NCBI RefSeq assembly: GCF_005047655.1
Contig: NZ_SUKF01000003.1
Span: 186,001-250,000 of the forward strand
Direction: 5' to 3'
Length of the DNA: 64,000 nucleotides
DNA from: Sinimarinibacterium arenosum
GTDB lineage: Bacteria; Pseudomonadota; Gammaproteobacteria; Nevskiales; Nevskiaceae
The position numbers were made by a program, and so were the translations under genes. Of the stretch, positions 29,589-37,833 are shown in pieces (the first letter of the stretch is position 1; every line of letters begins with the position of its first letter). The notes beneath the pieces were generated by a model. That model ran no database searches. It saw nothing but the letters and a program-made list of their open reading frames with translations, and was not told where the DNA came from.

Positions 29589-29999
29589 TCAGAGTGGCGG
29601 CGCGCGCAGCGGTGGACGCAGAACGCTGCGGTGTAGACGCCGGACGTGGGTCTGCCGCGGTTGCAGTCCGGCAAATCGCACATAGAACTGCGGTATTGCC
29701 AGGTCCGTCGCCGTTTCTGTCAGAAAGGCGATGGGTTTGCGTGGTGTGTCGCGGGGTGTGCGCAGATCGGGCTTTCCAGCCTCATCGCCGACGACTGCAG
29801 TGTCCACATCCTGATCGTTGGCCAGATGCGGTACGGACGCATTCGCCAGATAGACCAGGGGTACCGGATGGTCGGCGCTGAGCGGATCGGCCAGATGGGT
29901 GTGCCAGTGCAGGTCGACCGTACGGGTGAGCACCAGCATGCCGGCGATCATCGCCAGCAACAGACTGCTCCATCGTATGCGCCTTACCTTTTTATTCAT
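29589..29999 (-). CDS. Small secreted/membrane protein leading the czc operon
   Basis: A 136-residue protein with one N-terminal membrane helix (WSSLLLAMIAGMLVLTRTVD) and a periplasmic part with a His cluster (DLHWHTHLADP) and a basic C-terminus. It lies 134 bp upstream of czcC on the same strand. Small, poorly conserved proteins in this position (CzcI/CopL-like) often affect metal-dependent expression, but this one has no recognisable domain. An AT-rich stretch (about 29990-30060) with TTGACA upstream is the probable operon promoter; its -10 is unclear. Confidence 0.65.
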   Translation of the reverse strand: MNKKVRRIRWSSLLLAMIAGMLVLTRTVDLHWHTHLADPLSADHPVPLVYLANASVPHLANDQDVDTAVVGDEAGKPDLRTPRDTPRKPIAFLTETATDLAIPQFYVRFAGLQPRQTHVRRLHRSVLRPPLRAPPL

Positions 30000-30070
30000 T
30001 AGATTCCCAATGATGCATCCTTTGATGTCAACAAAAGATAAAAAGGATCTCAGCAGATTTCGTGCCGACC

Positions 30071-30877
30071 TTAACCGGAAGCCGATGTCTCGGAATCTGC
30101 CGCCTGACGTTGCTGGCGCGCGAGCTGGTCGATTTCCTTCTGATGCTCGGCGACCGCCGCACGGAGTTGCTGCAGGTTCTCGCGCAGCATGTCCGCCACC
30201 AGCTCGTCGGTGCGCGGGTCCTTGAGCACCTCTTCGATCACGCGCATTGCGGCATCGATGACCGACTGCACGATGTCGTCGTAGAACGGCAGCCGCGCCA
30301 ATCGCCCGGTCTGGCGGTCCTGTTTCAATTTTTCGACGATGGTCGAGCGCAGCTGCACCTGGTTGTCGGCCAGCGCGCGCGAGATGTTTTCGGTGTAGCG
30401 CCCCTTGGCCAGTACGCCTTCGACCTGGTCCAGCACTGCAATGGTGACGGCACCGCTGATTGCCTTGACGATGGTGTCGCGGAATTTGTTGACCAGCAGA
30501 TAGGTAAAGTCCTCGCCGAAGGCGCGGTCAGCGGCCAAGCCGAAGCGCGACAGCAGGACCACGATGCGCAGGATGCGGAACAGGCGGAAGCCGCGGATCG
30601 CAGGATGCGACACCGGGATCATGCCGAGGATCTCGTACCAGTTGCGGATCAGGAAGCTGCGCTGCCAGCCGGCGGCGCGCCAGCGCCAGGTGAACTCAGC
30701 GGCGAAGATGGCGCAGATGATGTAGTCGGCAATGATGATGTCGCGCCGTTCGATCGCGGTGACCGGGCCCCAGGTCTCATAGGCCAGCAGTCCGATCGAG
30801 ACGAATGCCAGCACCAGCATGATCCAGTCGATCGTGCGGATGCGCTCCAGGGCGAGGAAAAAGCGTCGGATGTCCAT
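30071..30877 (-). CDS. Voltage-sensor (ion-transporter family) protein lacking a pore
   Basis: A 268-residue membrane protein. Four helices match the voltage-sensor domain of cation channels: S1 (IDWIMLVLAFVSIGLLAYE), S2 with FAAEFTWRWR, S3 with NWYEILGMIPV, and S4 RGFRLFRILRIVVLLSRFG with Arg every third or fourth residue. No S5-pore-S6 or selectivity filter follows. Instead there is a 140-residue soluble, helical, charged C-terminal region (KFRDTIVKAISGAV... to coiled-coil HQKEIDQLARQQRQ). Family hits are usually labelled 'ion transporter', but this one resembles a sensor domain fused to something else. The start ATG follows a weak RBS; an in-frame TTG lies 9 bp upstream. Confidence 0.8.
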   Translation of the reverse strand: MDIRRFFLALERIRTIDWIMLVLAFVSIGLLAYETWGPVTAIERRDIIIADYIICAIFAAEFTWRWRAAGWQRSFLIRNWYEILGMIPVSHPAIRGFRLFRILRIVVLLSRFGLAADRAFGEDFTYLLVNKFRDTIVKAISGAVTIAVLDQVEGVLAKGRYTENISRALADNQVQLRSTIVEKLKQDRQTGRLARLPFYDDIVQSVIDAAMRVIEEVLKDPRTDELVADMLRENLQQLRAAVAEHQKEIDQLARQQRQAADSETSASG

Positions 30878-30941
30878 GACGCCCAAGCTTAGCCGGGCCG
30901 GACGGGATGCGCGCGGCGTCGCTGTTGCAGTCGAAGCGGAA

Positions 30942-31331
30942 TCAGACCGCGGTGTTGCCGCTGCGCACCGGTGGCAGTGCAGCGAATTCAGCCTCCGTGA
31001 ACAGACGCGATCGGGTCAGGAAGCGCTTTCCGGTGCCGTTCTCCAGCGAAAACATGCCGCCGCGTCCGTCCACGACATCGATGATCAGCTGCGTGTGTTT
31101 CCAGTACTCGAACTGGGACGGGCTGATGAAGAAGCGGGCCCCGGCGATTTCGCCGAGCAGGATGTCCTGGTCACCCACAATGAAGTCGGCGACCGGATAA
31201 CACATCGGCGACGAGCCGTCGCAGCAGCCGCCGGACTGGTGGAACAGCACTTCGCCGTGGCGGTCGCGCAGATGTGCAATCAGCTGATCGGCCATGGGTG
31301 TGGAGAGGACACGTGATGGGAAGGCGTTCAT
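30942..31331 (-). CDS. DUF779 domain protein
   Basis: A 129-residue protein of the DUF779 family. The core HQSGGCCDGSSPMCYP has three cysteines and is the family's hallmark, probably binding a metal. This family is often found next to aldehyde or alcohol dehydrogenase genes, as here (aldehyde dehydrogenase in the same orientation, upstream of the porin). The biochemical role is unknown. Confidence 0.9.
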   Translation of the reverse strand: MNAFPSRVLSTPMADQLIAHLRDRHGEVLFHQSGGCCDGSSPMCYPVADFIVGDQDILLGEIAGARFFISPSQFEYWKHTQLIIDVVDGRGGMFSLENGTGKRFLTRSRLFTEAEFAALPPVRSGNTAV

Positions 31332-31359
31332 CGGAAACTCCTCGGACCTGGTGTGAAAC

Positions 31360-31391
31360 CTCCGGCCTCGCGCGGAGCCGCAAGGCCGGAG
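31360..31391 (-). terminator. Hairpin after the porin gene
   Basis: CTCCGGCCT (31360-31368) pairs with AGGCCGGAG (31383-31391) over a 14-base loop, directly after the porin stop. No U-rich run follows, so it may be a weak terminator or an mRNA-stabilising hairpin. Confidence 0.4.
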
Positions 31392-31407
31392 TCGGGTCAG
31401 CTGGCGA

Positions 31408-32106
31408 TCAGAGGCTGACGTTCAACGCTGCAACGATCCGGTCTTCGAAGTTCTTGCCGAATTCGTGTGCATCGGTGTCGTAATAGCGCAGGTCCAGCAT
31501 CACATGTTCGACTGCGGCGTAGCTGATGCCAAAGTTCCAGGTAGCGAAGTCTGTGCCGGCGCTGATGCTCTGCTGGCCGTAGGCGCCACCGAGGGACCAT
31601 TTCGGATTGATCGCATACTTGGCATTGAGTTCGGCGTAGGTGCCGCTGTCGTCGCTGCCGAAATAGTCGGTGGTGTACAGCACTGCAGCGCCGAGCGAGA
31701 CGGCATTGAAGCTGCGGCCCGCAGCGAGCTTGTACTCGATCGTGTCGATGTCCACGCCATCGGGCTGATTGCGATAGCCGTAGCGGACCACGCCGATATC
31801 CAGCTGCCATGCCCCGAGCGCCGGACGCCAGCCGCCGTAGATGTCGTACTCCAGATCGATGTCATTGCCGAAGTCCACGTTCTCGGCGCCGGCGCCGGCG
31901 TAGAACGCACCACTGCTCAGATTGACCGAGGCGAATACGAAGGGATCACCGTTGGTCTGGCTGACACCGCGAAAAACGTAATCGGTTGCCGCCCCGACGG
32001 TGTAGGACAGGCTGGTTTCTGCCAGCGCTGCGGGCGCTGTTCCGAGCAGTGCAGTCAGCAGCAGGCTGCGGCTCAGCGCGAGTGATGTGCGGTGTGTCTT
32101 GTTCAT
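31408..32106 (-). CDS. TorF-family putative outer-membrane porin
   Basis: A 232-residue beta-barrel protein (TIGR02001-type). A signal peptide (LSRSLLLTALLGTAPAALA) is followed by alternating aromatic/polar strands including DYVFRGVSQTNGDPFVFASV, the family's N-terminal hallmark, and LYTTDYFGSD. It ends in a short strand (DRIVAALNVSL) as expected for an outer-membrane barrel. It lies between the aldehyde dehydrogenase and DUF779 genes on the same strand, so it may help uptake of the aldehyde-related substrate. The start follows AGGGGATCC. Confidence 0.88.
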   Translation of the reverse strand: MNKTHRTSLALSRSLLLTALLGTAPAALAETSLSYTVGAATDYVFRGVSQTNGDPFVFASVNLSSGAFYAGAGAENVDFGNDIDLEYDIYGGWRPALGAWQLDIGVVRYGYRNQPDGVDIDTIEYKLAAGRSFNAVSLGAAVLYTTDYFGSDDSGTYAELNAKYAINPKWSLGGAYGQQSISAGTDFATWNFGISYAAVEHVMLDLRYYDTDAHEFGKNFEDRIVAALNVSL

Positions 32107-32249
32107 ACTGGATCCCCTGTTGTGGTGCAGCGAATGCGGCGCCGTTGGCGACGGCCGCGACCAAGCCCGCCCGCTGTCGCGGACGCGGCGTTGTAGGTTG
32201 AAAGGGCCCTTCGCCCTGCCTCCAGGCGTGGGCCGAACCTCCAAGAAGA

Positions 32250-32281
32250 GGCGGCGTCAGCGCATTGCGCTGAGCGCCGCC
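32250..32281 (-). terminator. Hairpin between aldehyde dehydrogenase and porin
   Basis: A strong stem, GGCGGCG(T)CAGCGC pairing with GCGCTGAGCGCCGCC with a single bulge and a 2-3 base loop. It lies just after the aldehyde dehydrogenase stop and is followed on the minus strand by a short pyrimidine run (CTCTTCTT). It probably ends or attenuates the aldehyde dehydrogenase transcript before the porin. Confidence 0.6.
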
Positions 32282-32303
32282 AGCGGGAGGAGACTCTTGG
32301 GTG

Positions 32304-33824
32304 CTAGAAGAAGCCGAGCTTGGTCGGGCTGTAGCTGACCAGCATGTTCTTGGTCTGCTGATAGTGGTCAAGCATCATGCGGTGAGTCTCGCGGCCGATA
32401 CCGGACTGCTTGTAGCCACCGAAGGCGGCGTGGGCCGGGTAGGCGTGATAGCAGTTGGTCCATACGCGGCCGGCCTGGATCGCGCGGCCAAAGCGGTAGC
32501 AGGTGTTGGCGTCGCGGCTCCAGACGCCGGCGCCCAGTCCATAGAGCGTGTCGTTTGCAATCTGCAGCGCCTCGTCCTCATCCTTGAACGTGGTGACCGA
32601 TACCACTGGTCCGAAGATTTCTTCCTGGAAGATGCGCATCTTGTTGTGGCCGCGGAACACCGTTGGCTTGACGTAGTAGCCACCGGCGAGGTCGCCTCCC
32701 AGTGCATTGCGTTCGCCGCCGGTAAGTACTTGCGCACCTTCCTGCTTGCCGATGTCGATGTACGACAGGATCTTTTCCATCTGCTCGCTGGACGCCTGTG
32801 CGCCGATCATCGTCGCCGGATCCAGCGGACTGCCCTGGACGATCGCCTCGACACGCTTGAGCGCGCGTTCCATGAACGTGTCGTAGATCGACTCGTGGAT
32901 CAGTGCGCGGCTGGGGCAGGTGCAGACCTCGCCCTGGTTCAGCGCGAACATCACGAAACCTTCGATGGCCTTGTCGAAGAAGTCGTCGTCCTCGGCGCAG
33001 ACATCCTTGAAGAAGATGTTCGGCGACTTGCCGCCCAGCTCCAGCGTCACCGGAATCAGGTTCTGGCTGGCGTACTGCATGATCAGGCGGCCGGTCGTGG
33101 TCTCGCCGGTGAACGCAATCTTGGCGATGCGGTTGCTGGACGCCAGCGGCTTTCCGGCTTCGAGGCCGAAGCCGTTGACGATGTTCAGCGTGCCCGGCGG
33201 CAGCAGGTCACCGACCAGCTCGGCCAGCACCAGCAGGCTGGCCGGCGTCTGTTCGGCCGGCTTGATCACCACGCAATTGCCGGCGGCCAGCGCCGGCGCC
33301 AGCTTCCATGCCGCCATCAGGATCGGGAAGTTCCACGGAATGATCTGGCCCACGACGCCCAGCGGTTCATGGAACTGGTAGGCAACCGTATCGTGGTCGA
33401 TCTGGCCGATTGAGCCTTCCTGTGCGCGGATGCAGCCGGCGAAGTAGCGGAAGTGATCGATCGCCAGAGGAATGTCAGCCGCGGTGGTTTCGCGGATCGG
33501 CTTGCCGTTGTCCCAGGTTTCGGCCAGCGCCAGCGTCGCCAGGTTGGCCTCCATGCGGTCGGCGATGCGGTTCAGGATGTTGGCGCGTTCGGCGACGCTG
33601 GTACGGCCCCAGCTGTCCTTGGCGGCGTGCGCGGCGTCCAGGGCGAGCTCGATGTCGTCCTTGTCGGACCGTGCAATCTGACAAACGACTTTGCCATTGA
33701 TCGGCGAGACATTGTCGAAGTACTGGCCGTTGACCGGGTCGACCCATTTGCCGCCGATGTAGTTTCCATAGCGGCTGGCGAATGGAGACTGCGTCGACAG
33801 TGTGACGGTTTCGGGTTTGTTCAT
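32304..33824 (-). CDS. NAD-dependent aldehyde dehydrogenase (ExaC/AldB type)
   Basis: A 506-residue aldehyde dehydrogenase that oxidises acetaldehyde or longer aldehydes to acids. It has [16 protein letters not shown], the glutamate motif [10 protein letters not shown], and the catalytic cysteine in [14 protein letters not shown]. The family with VCTCPSR and C-terminal [20 protein letters not shown] is the ExaC/AldB/AcoD subgroup. These enzymes are commonly controlled by AcoR-type sigma-54 activators, and such an activator is divergently encoded next door. A sigma-54 promoter is visible upstream (33882-33897). Confidence 0.95.
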   Translation of the reverse strand: MNKPETVTLSTQSPFASRYGNYIGGKWVDPVNGQYFDNVSPINGKVVCQIARSDKDDIELALDAAHAAKDSWGRTSVAERANILNRIADRMEANLATLALAETWDNGKPIRETTAADIPLAIDHFRYFAGCIRAQEGSIGQIDHDTVAYQFHEPLGVVGQIIPWNFPILMAAWKLAPALAAGNCVVIKPAEQTPASLLVLAELVGDLLPPGTLNIVNGFGLEAGKPLASSNRIAKIAFTGETTTGRLIMQYASQNLIPVTLELGGKSPNIFFKDVCAEDDDFFDKAIEGFVMFALNQGEVCTCPSRALIHESIYDTFMERALKRVEAIVQGSPLDPATMIGAQASSEQMEKILSYIDIGKQEGAQVLTGGERNALGGDLAGGYYVKPTVFRGHNKMRIFQEEIFGPVVSVTTFKDEDEALQIANDTLYGLGAGVWSRDANTCYRFGRAIQAGRVWTNCYHAYPAHAAFGGYKQSGIGRETHRMMLDHYQQTKNMLVSYSPTKLGFF

Positions 33825-33881
33825 TGAGGACTCCTCCTGATTTGAGGCCGTTGTTCGGCCGGGTATGCATGGAGTCCTGGG

Positions 33882-33897
33882 CGCAGCGCCCGTGCCA
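33882..33897 (-). promoter_or_regulatory. Sigma-54 promoter of the aldehyde dehydrogenase gene
   Basis: On the minus strand TGGCACGGGCGCTGCG matches the -24/-12 consensus TGGCACG-N4-TTGC with GG and GC 10 bases apart; only the first T of TTGC differs. Transcription would start near 33871, leaving about 47 nt of leader before the ATG at 33824. The facing gene encodes a sigma-54 activator. Confidence 0.8.
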
Positions 33898-34035
33898 ACT
33901 TTTCCGCAGTTGTTCCGGAAAGTTTCAGGATACTGATTTGTAAGGAATTAGTTGAATGTTGGAGGCGTCCTCCGAAGGTCGTGCTTGCCAGTCGGGCCGC
34001 GAGTTGTACAGTGGGGAAACAGTGCGTGGGACAAG

Positions 34036-34052
34036 TGTCGCAATTTGCGACA
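34036..34052. promoter_or_regulatory. 17-bp perfect palindrome, likely activator-binding site
   Basis: TGTCGCAATTTGCGACA is a perfect dyad (8-bp arms around one T). Flanking GGGAC and GTCCC extend it imperfectly. It lies about 173 bp upstream of the predicted sigma-54 start (a typical enhancer distance) and 5 bp before the Shine-Dalgarno sequence of the activator gene, so it may both activate the aldehyde dehydrogenase and autoregulate the activator. Confidence 0.7.
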
Positions 34053-34070
34053 GTCCCGGAGGACGACACG

Positions 34071-35933
34071 ATGCCTATAGAAAACGATCATCGCAGTGTG
34101 CTGGCGGCGCGCCGCCGCTTCTTCGAGGACGGCCGCGCGCCGCGGGGGCTGGTGCCCGATGCGATTCTGCGTTCGTGGATCCGCTGTGCCGGACTGGGGC
34201 TGGAAGCGGCGCAGGGGCCGCAGGTCGAGATGCTGAATGCGCGCGAGCTGCGCGAAGCCAGCGAACGCCACGAACGCCTGCGCCGGCTCTGCCGGCCGGA
34301 ACTGGAACTGCTGCATGCCGATGCGCGCGATACCGGCAGCGTCGTGATCCTGACCGACGCCAACGGTCTGGTGCTCGATACCGTCGGCGATACCGAGTTT
34401 GCCGGTCGCGCCGCACAGGTCGCGCTGCGTCCGGGGGTGGCCTGGGGCGAGGCCATGACCGGCACCAATGCGATCGGCACGGCGCTGGTCGAGCGGCGGC
34501 CGATCGAAGTGCGCGGCGCGGAGCACTACTTTGTGCCGCACCGGATTCTGAGCTGTTACGCGGCACCGATTCTCGATCCGCGGGGGCAGGTGGCCGGCGC
34601 GCTGGACCTGTCCGGGCATGCCGCGATCGCGCATATGCATGCGCTGGGCATGGTGCGCCTGGCGGTGGATCAGATCGAGCGACGTCTGTTCGACGGCGCG
34701 TTCCGGGACTGCGACGTCGTGCGCGTGCATCGCGATCCGGCACTGCTCGGCACGGCGCGTGAAGGCATTCTGGTCTTCGACGACTATCGCCTGATCGCCG
34801 CGAACCGCCATGGCCTGGCGTTGTTCGGGCTGGATTGGGAGGATCTGGGCAAGACTCGCTACACCGAGTTGTTCTCGACCACGATGAGCGCACTGCGTGA
34901 TGGCGCCGATCTGCGTGGGCTGCGCGGTCAGCCGATGCATGGGCACATCGACGTCGAGCGCTCATCGCGGCCGCGTGCGGTGATGCCGGCAACCCCAGCG
35001 GCGACGCCGGACGCGCTGCCGGTGCTGCTGGATGCCGGGCAGAAGCGTCGGTTGCAGCGTGCGGCGCGCATGCTCGATGCGAATCTGCCGGTGCTGCTGC
35101 AGGGCGAGACGGGAGCCGGCAAGGAGGTGTTTGCACGGCGTCTGCACGCCGCCAGTGCGCGTTCCGGCGGCCCCTTCGTTGCCGTCAACTGCGCGGCGCT
35201 GCCGGAAGGTTTGATCGAGGCTGAACTGTTCGGCTACGAAGACGGCGCGTTTACCGGAGCGCGCAAGCACGGTGCCGCGGGACTGCTGCGGCAAGCCGAC
35301 GGCGGCGTACTGTTCCTCGACGAAATCGGCGACATGCCGCTGTCGTTGCAGTCACGCTTGCTGCGCGTATTGCAGGAACGCGAGGTCACGCCGCTGGGTG
35401 GCGGCAAGCCGGTGGCCGTGAACTTTGCTCTGGTCTGTGCAACGCATCAGGCCCTGGACGCCGCGGTGGCGGAAGGGCGGTTTCGTGCCGATCTCTACTA
35501 CCGCATCGCGCAGTACAGCGTACTGCTGCCGCCGCTGCGCGATCACGTCGATCTGCACGCGCTGATTGCCGAGCTGTGGAGCACGCTGGGCGCAGCGCAG
35601 GCTTTGCCGGTCGACGTGCTGTCGCGGCTGGCGGCGCATGTCTGGCCGGGCAACTATCGTGAGCTGCTGGCTGTGCTGCGCACTCTGCGCGTGCTGGCGG
35701 AGGATGGCGTCGAGCTGAACATCGACGATCTGCCGCCGCAGTTTCGGACACAGCGTACGCCGCGTGTTGTGGTGGGCGCTGGTGACGCCGCGATGGATCT
35801 GCAGCAGCTGACCGATGCCGCGATGCAGGATGCCTTGGAGTCCTGCAAGGGCAATGTGTCGGCGGCAGCGCGGCGCCTTGGCGTCAGCCGCAGCACGCTG
35901 TATCGCCGCGTACTGGCGAGCGCTGCAGACTGA
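34071..35933 (+). CDS. acoR: Sigma-54-dependent activator, AcoR type
   Basis: A 620-residue enhancer-binding protein. The N-terminal GAF-like sensor (about 50-230) has GVAWGEAMTGTNAIGTAL, the AcoR-family hallmark. A linker with a PAS-like segment follows. The AAA+ domain has Walker A GETGAGKE (about 345), the sigma-54-contact loop GAFTGA (about 392), LFLDEIGDMPLSLQSRLLRV, and the final Fis-type helix-turn-helix (AARRLGVSRSTLYRRVL). The start ATG is preceded by GGAGGACG. The inducer is probably an alcohol or aldehyde metabolite, judging from its neighbour. Confidence 0.93.
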   Translation: MPIENDHRSVLAARRRFFEDGRAPRGLVPDAILRSWIRCAGLGLEAAQGPQVEMLNARELREASERHERLRRLCRPELELLHADARDTGSVVILTDANGLVLDTVGDTEFAGRAAQVALRPGVAWGEAMTGTNAIGTALVERRPIEVRGAEHYFVPHRILSCYAAPILDPRGQVAGALDLSGHAAIAHMHALGMVRLAVDQIERRLFDGAFRDCDVVRVHRDPALLGTAREGILVFDDYRLIAANRHGLALFGLDWEDLGKTRYTELFSTTMSALRDGADLRGLRGQPMHGHIDVERSSRPRAVMPATPAATPDALPVLLDAGQKRRLQRAARMLDANLPVLLQGETGAGKEVFARRLHAASARSGGPFVAVNCAALPEGLIEAELFGYEDGAFTGARKHGAAGLLRQADGGVLFLDEIGDMPLSLQSRLLRVLQEREVTPLGGGKPVAVNFALVCATHQALDAAVAEGRFRADLYYRIAQYSVLLPPLRDHVDLHALIAELWSTLGAAQALPVDVLSRLAAHVWPGNYRELLAVLRTLRVLAEDGVELNIDDLPPQFRTQRTPRVVVGAGDAAMDLQQLTDAAMQDALESCKGNVSAAARRLGVSRSTLYRRVLASAAD

Positions 35934-35936
35934 CGG

Positions 35937-37310
35937 CTACAGCAACGCGTCCTCCAGCTCGTCGAGGCTGGTGGCAATGTAGTCGAGCATGCGCTGCACT
36001 CTCGGCACCGCCCGGCGGCAGGCGATCAGACCGAAATCCACGGCGTCGCCGCGGCTGATGATGGTGATATTCAGCGCCATCGTGTCGACCACCAGCGATG
36101 CCGGATACATGCCGTCCAGGCGGCAGCCTTGCCAGTACATCGGCTCGCGCGGTCCGGGAACATGCGAAATCACCAGATTGGCGATGAAATGCTTGGGGTC
36201 CAAGCGTGACAACCACATCAGGGCGCCAGGCAGCAGTTGGGCGACGCTGAATGCCTGCAGCTGGGCCGGCGACATTTCGCGAAAGCGCGCCTTGTTGTAG
36301 TCCATGCAGCCCTTGATCAGTAGCAGGCGCTCCACCGGGTCGCTCAGGTGCGTCGCCAGATTGGCCAGCGCGAAGGCAATTTCGTTGCCGCTGTCGCCAT
36401 CGTCGCGTCGTACCGAGACTGGCACAATGGAAACCAGGGGCTCGTCCGGCAGTGCGTCGAGGTCCGTCAGGTAGCGCCGCAGCGCTCCGGCGCATAGCGC
36501 GAGAATCACGTCGTTGAGCGTTCCGTGGACGGCATCGGCAACCGCGCGTATGCGGTCGGTCGGATACGACTGCGCGGCAAAGCGGCGTGACGCCGTGACC
36601 ATTTGGTTGAGGATGCAGCGTGGGGCCTGCACGCTGGTTGCCAGATATGGGTTATGCGCGCGGTAGTCGTGCCAAGTGTGCTGCAACTGTTTGACGAAGG
36701 TCGGTGTTGCGCGCACGCCGTTGCGTGCAAGGCTCGCGATCAGCCCCACAGGTCCCAGCGCAGCCGGTGCCGGCACCGCCAGCGTGGTTCCGGACCGCCG
36801 TGACGGAATCTCCCATGGCGCAGCCATCCGCATCGAACTTTCGCGATCGTTCGACATCGACTTCATGAACAACCGCAACGCAGCGATGCCATCGACCACT
36901 GCGTGATGGATCTTGAAGTAGAGCGCAATGCGGCCGTCTTCGAGACCTTCGACCAGATACATGCGCCACAGCGGATAGGCGCGATCCAGATGCGCGCTGT
37001 GGACGCGCGATACCATTGCCAGCAATTCGCGGATGCGGCCGGGCTTGGGCAGCGCCAGATGCACAAAGTGCTGGCCCAGATCGAACTCGCGCTCGGAGTC
37101 CCAGAAGCGAAAGCCGAAGCGGGTGTTGGGATGGCGGTCGAAGGGCGGCACCACGCCGGTCGATTCGCGCAGATGCGCGGCGATCTGGGCGGCAAAATCC
37201 GGAGGAGCGCCTTCAGGGGGTTCAAACAGGACCAGACCGCCCACATGCAGGGGCATGTGCCGTTGTTCGACCAGCAGGAACGCAGCGTCAATCGGGGACA
37301 GTCGCAGCAT
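35937..37310 (-). CDS. Wax ester synthase/diacylglycerol acyltransferase family protein
   Basis: A 457-residue WS/DGAT family enzyme that transfers acyl chains from acyl-CoA to alcohols or diacylglycerol, forming storage lipid. It has the catalytic HHAVVDG (residues 135-141), the N-terminal LSPIDAAFLLVE, and the C-terminal NLVISHVPGPREPMYWQG (PLW-type region). No signal peptide; such enzymes are peripheral membrane proteins. Convergent with acoR, only 3 bp apart. Substrate preference cannot be told. Confidence 0.94.
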   Translation of the reverse strand: MLRLSPIDAAFLLVEQRHMPLHVGGLVLFEPPEGAPPDFAAQIAAHLRESTGVVPPFDRHPNTRFGFRFWDSEREFDLGQHFVHLALPKPGRIRELLAMVSRVHSAHLDRAYPLWRMYLVEGLEDGRIALYFKIHHAVVDGIAALRLFMKSMSNDRESSMRMAAPWEIPSRRSGTTLAVPAPAALGPVGLIASLARNGVRATPTFVKQLQHTWHDYRAHNPYLATSVQAPRCILNQMVTASRRFAAQSYPTDRIRAVADAVHGTLNDVILALCAGALRRYLTDLDALPDEPLVSIVPVSVRRDDGDSGNEIAFALANLATHLSDPVERLLLIKGCMDYNKARFREMSPAQLQAFSVAQLLPGALMWLSRLDPKHFIANLVISHVPGPREPMYWQGCRLDGMYPASLVVDTMALNITIISRGDAVDFGLIACRRAVPRVQRMLDYIATSLDELEDALL

Positions 37311-37413
37311 CCGTCATCTCTCCTCAATCTTTCTTGTTTTGGCTCGGCGCCAAACTGCCCCAGATCACCCGGTGAGGTCGTTGACCTTCATCATGTCAAT
37401 GGCTGCCCGACGG

Positions 37414-37761
37414 TCAGGGCAGCTTGTCGTTGAGGCGTGAGTCCACGGGGGCGGCAATCGGTGCGCGCTGATAGATCTCGGGTTTCTGCAGCATCTGGCT
37501 CGCGATGAACATCATCTTGATGTTGTCCAGCATCTGTTGCAGTTCTGTTGCCCGCTGTTCTTCGTCGGCGCACTCGCCGATGCACGGCAGGCGTTCCCGG
37601 TAGCGGCCGGCGTTCGAGTCCAGCGGCGACTGCTGGCCTTCAACGATGATGGGGTCGAGTTGCTGTGATGCTTCGGTGGTGTCGTCGGCGGCGTACGCCG
37701 GAAGCCCCGCCGCGAGCACCAGCAGGACCAGCGGGCGAATGCTTTGATGGAACAGGCGCAT
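37414..37761 (-). CDS. Small periplasmic hypothetical protein, 115 aa
   Basis: A secreted protein: signal peptide LVLLVLAAGLPAYA then an acidic region (DDTTEASQQLDPIIVEGQ) with two cysteines in LPCIGECADEEQ that could form a disulfide, and a Met-rich helix (LDNIKMMFIASQMLQ). No family recognised. The gene is on the same strand as and upstream of the wax-ester synthase, 103 bp apart. Confidence 0.65.
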   Translation of the reverse strand: MRLFHQSIRPLVLLVLAAGLPAYAADDTTEASQQLDPIIVEGQQSPLDSNAGRYRERLPCIGECADEEQRATELQQMLDNIKMMFIASQMLQKPEIYQRAPIAAPVDSRLNDKLP

Positions 37762-37833
37762 GAGGGTCTCCGGTCAAGAAATGCCTTGTCTGCCGAGCTT
37801 AGCGCATCGCAGCGTCTGAATTGCCGCCGGCCT

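Noticed and set aside
29990-30060. AT-rich leader of the czc cluster as a Zur or Fur box
   Set aside because: It contains TTGACA and short palindromes (GATGCATC) but no match good enough to a 19-bp Fur/Zur dyad.
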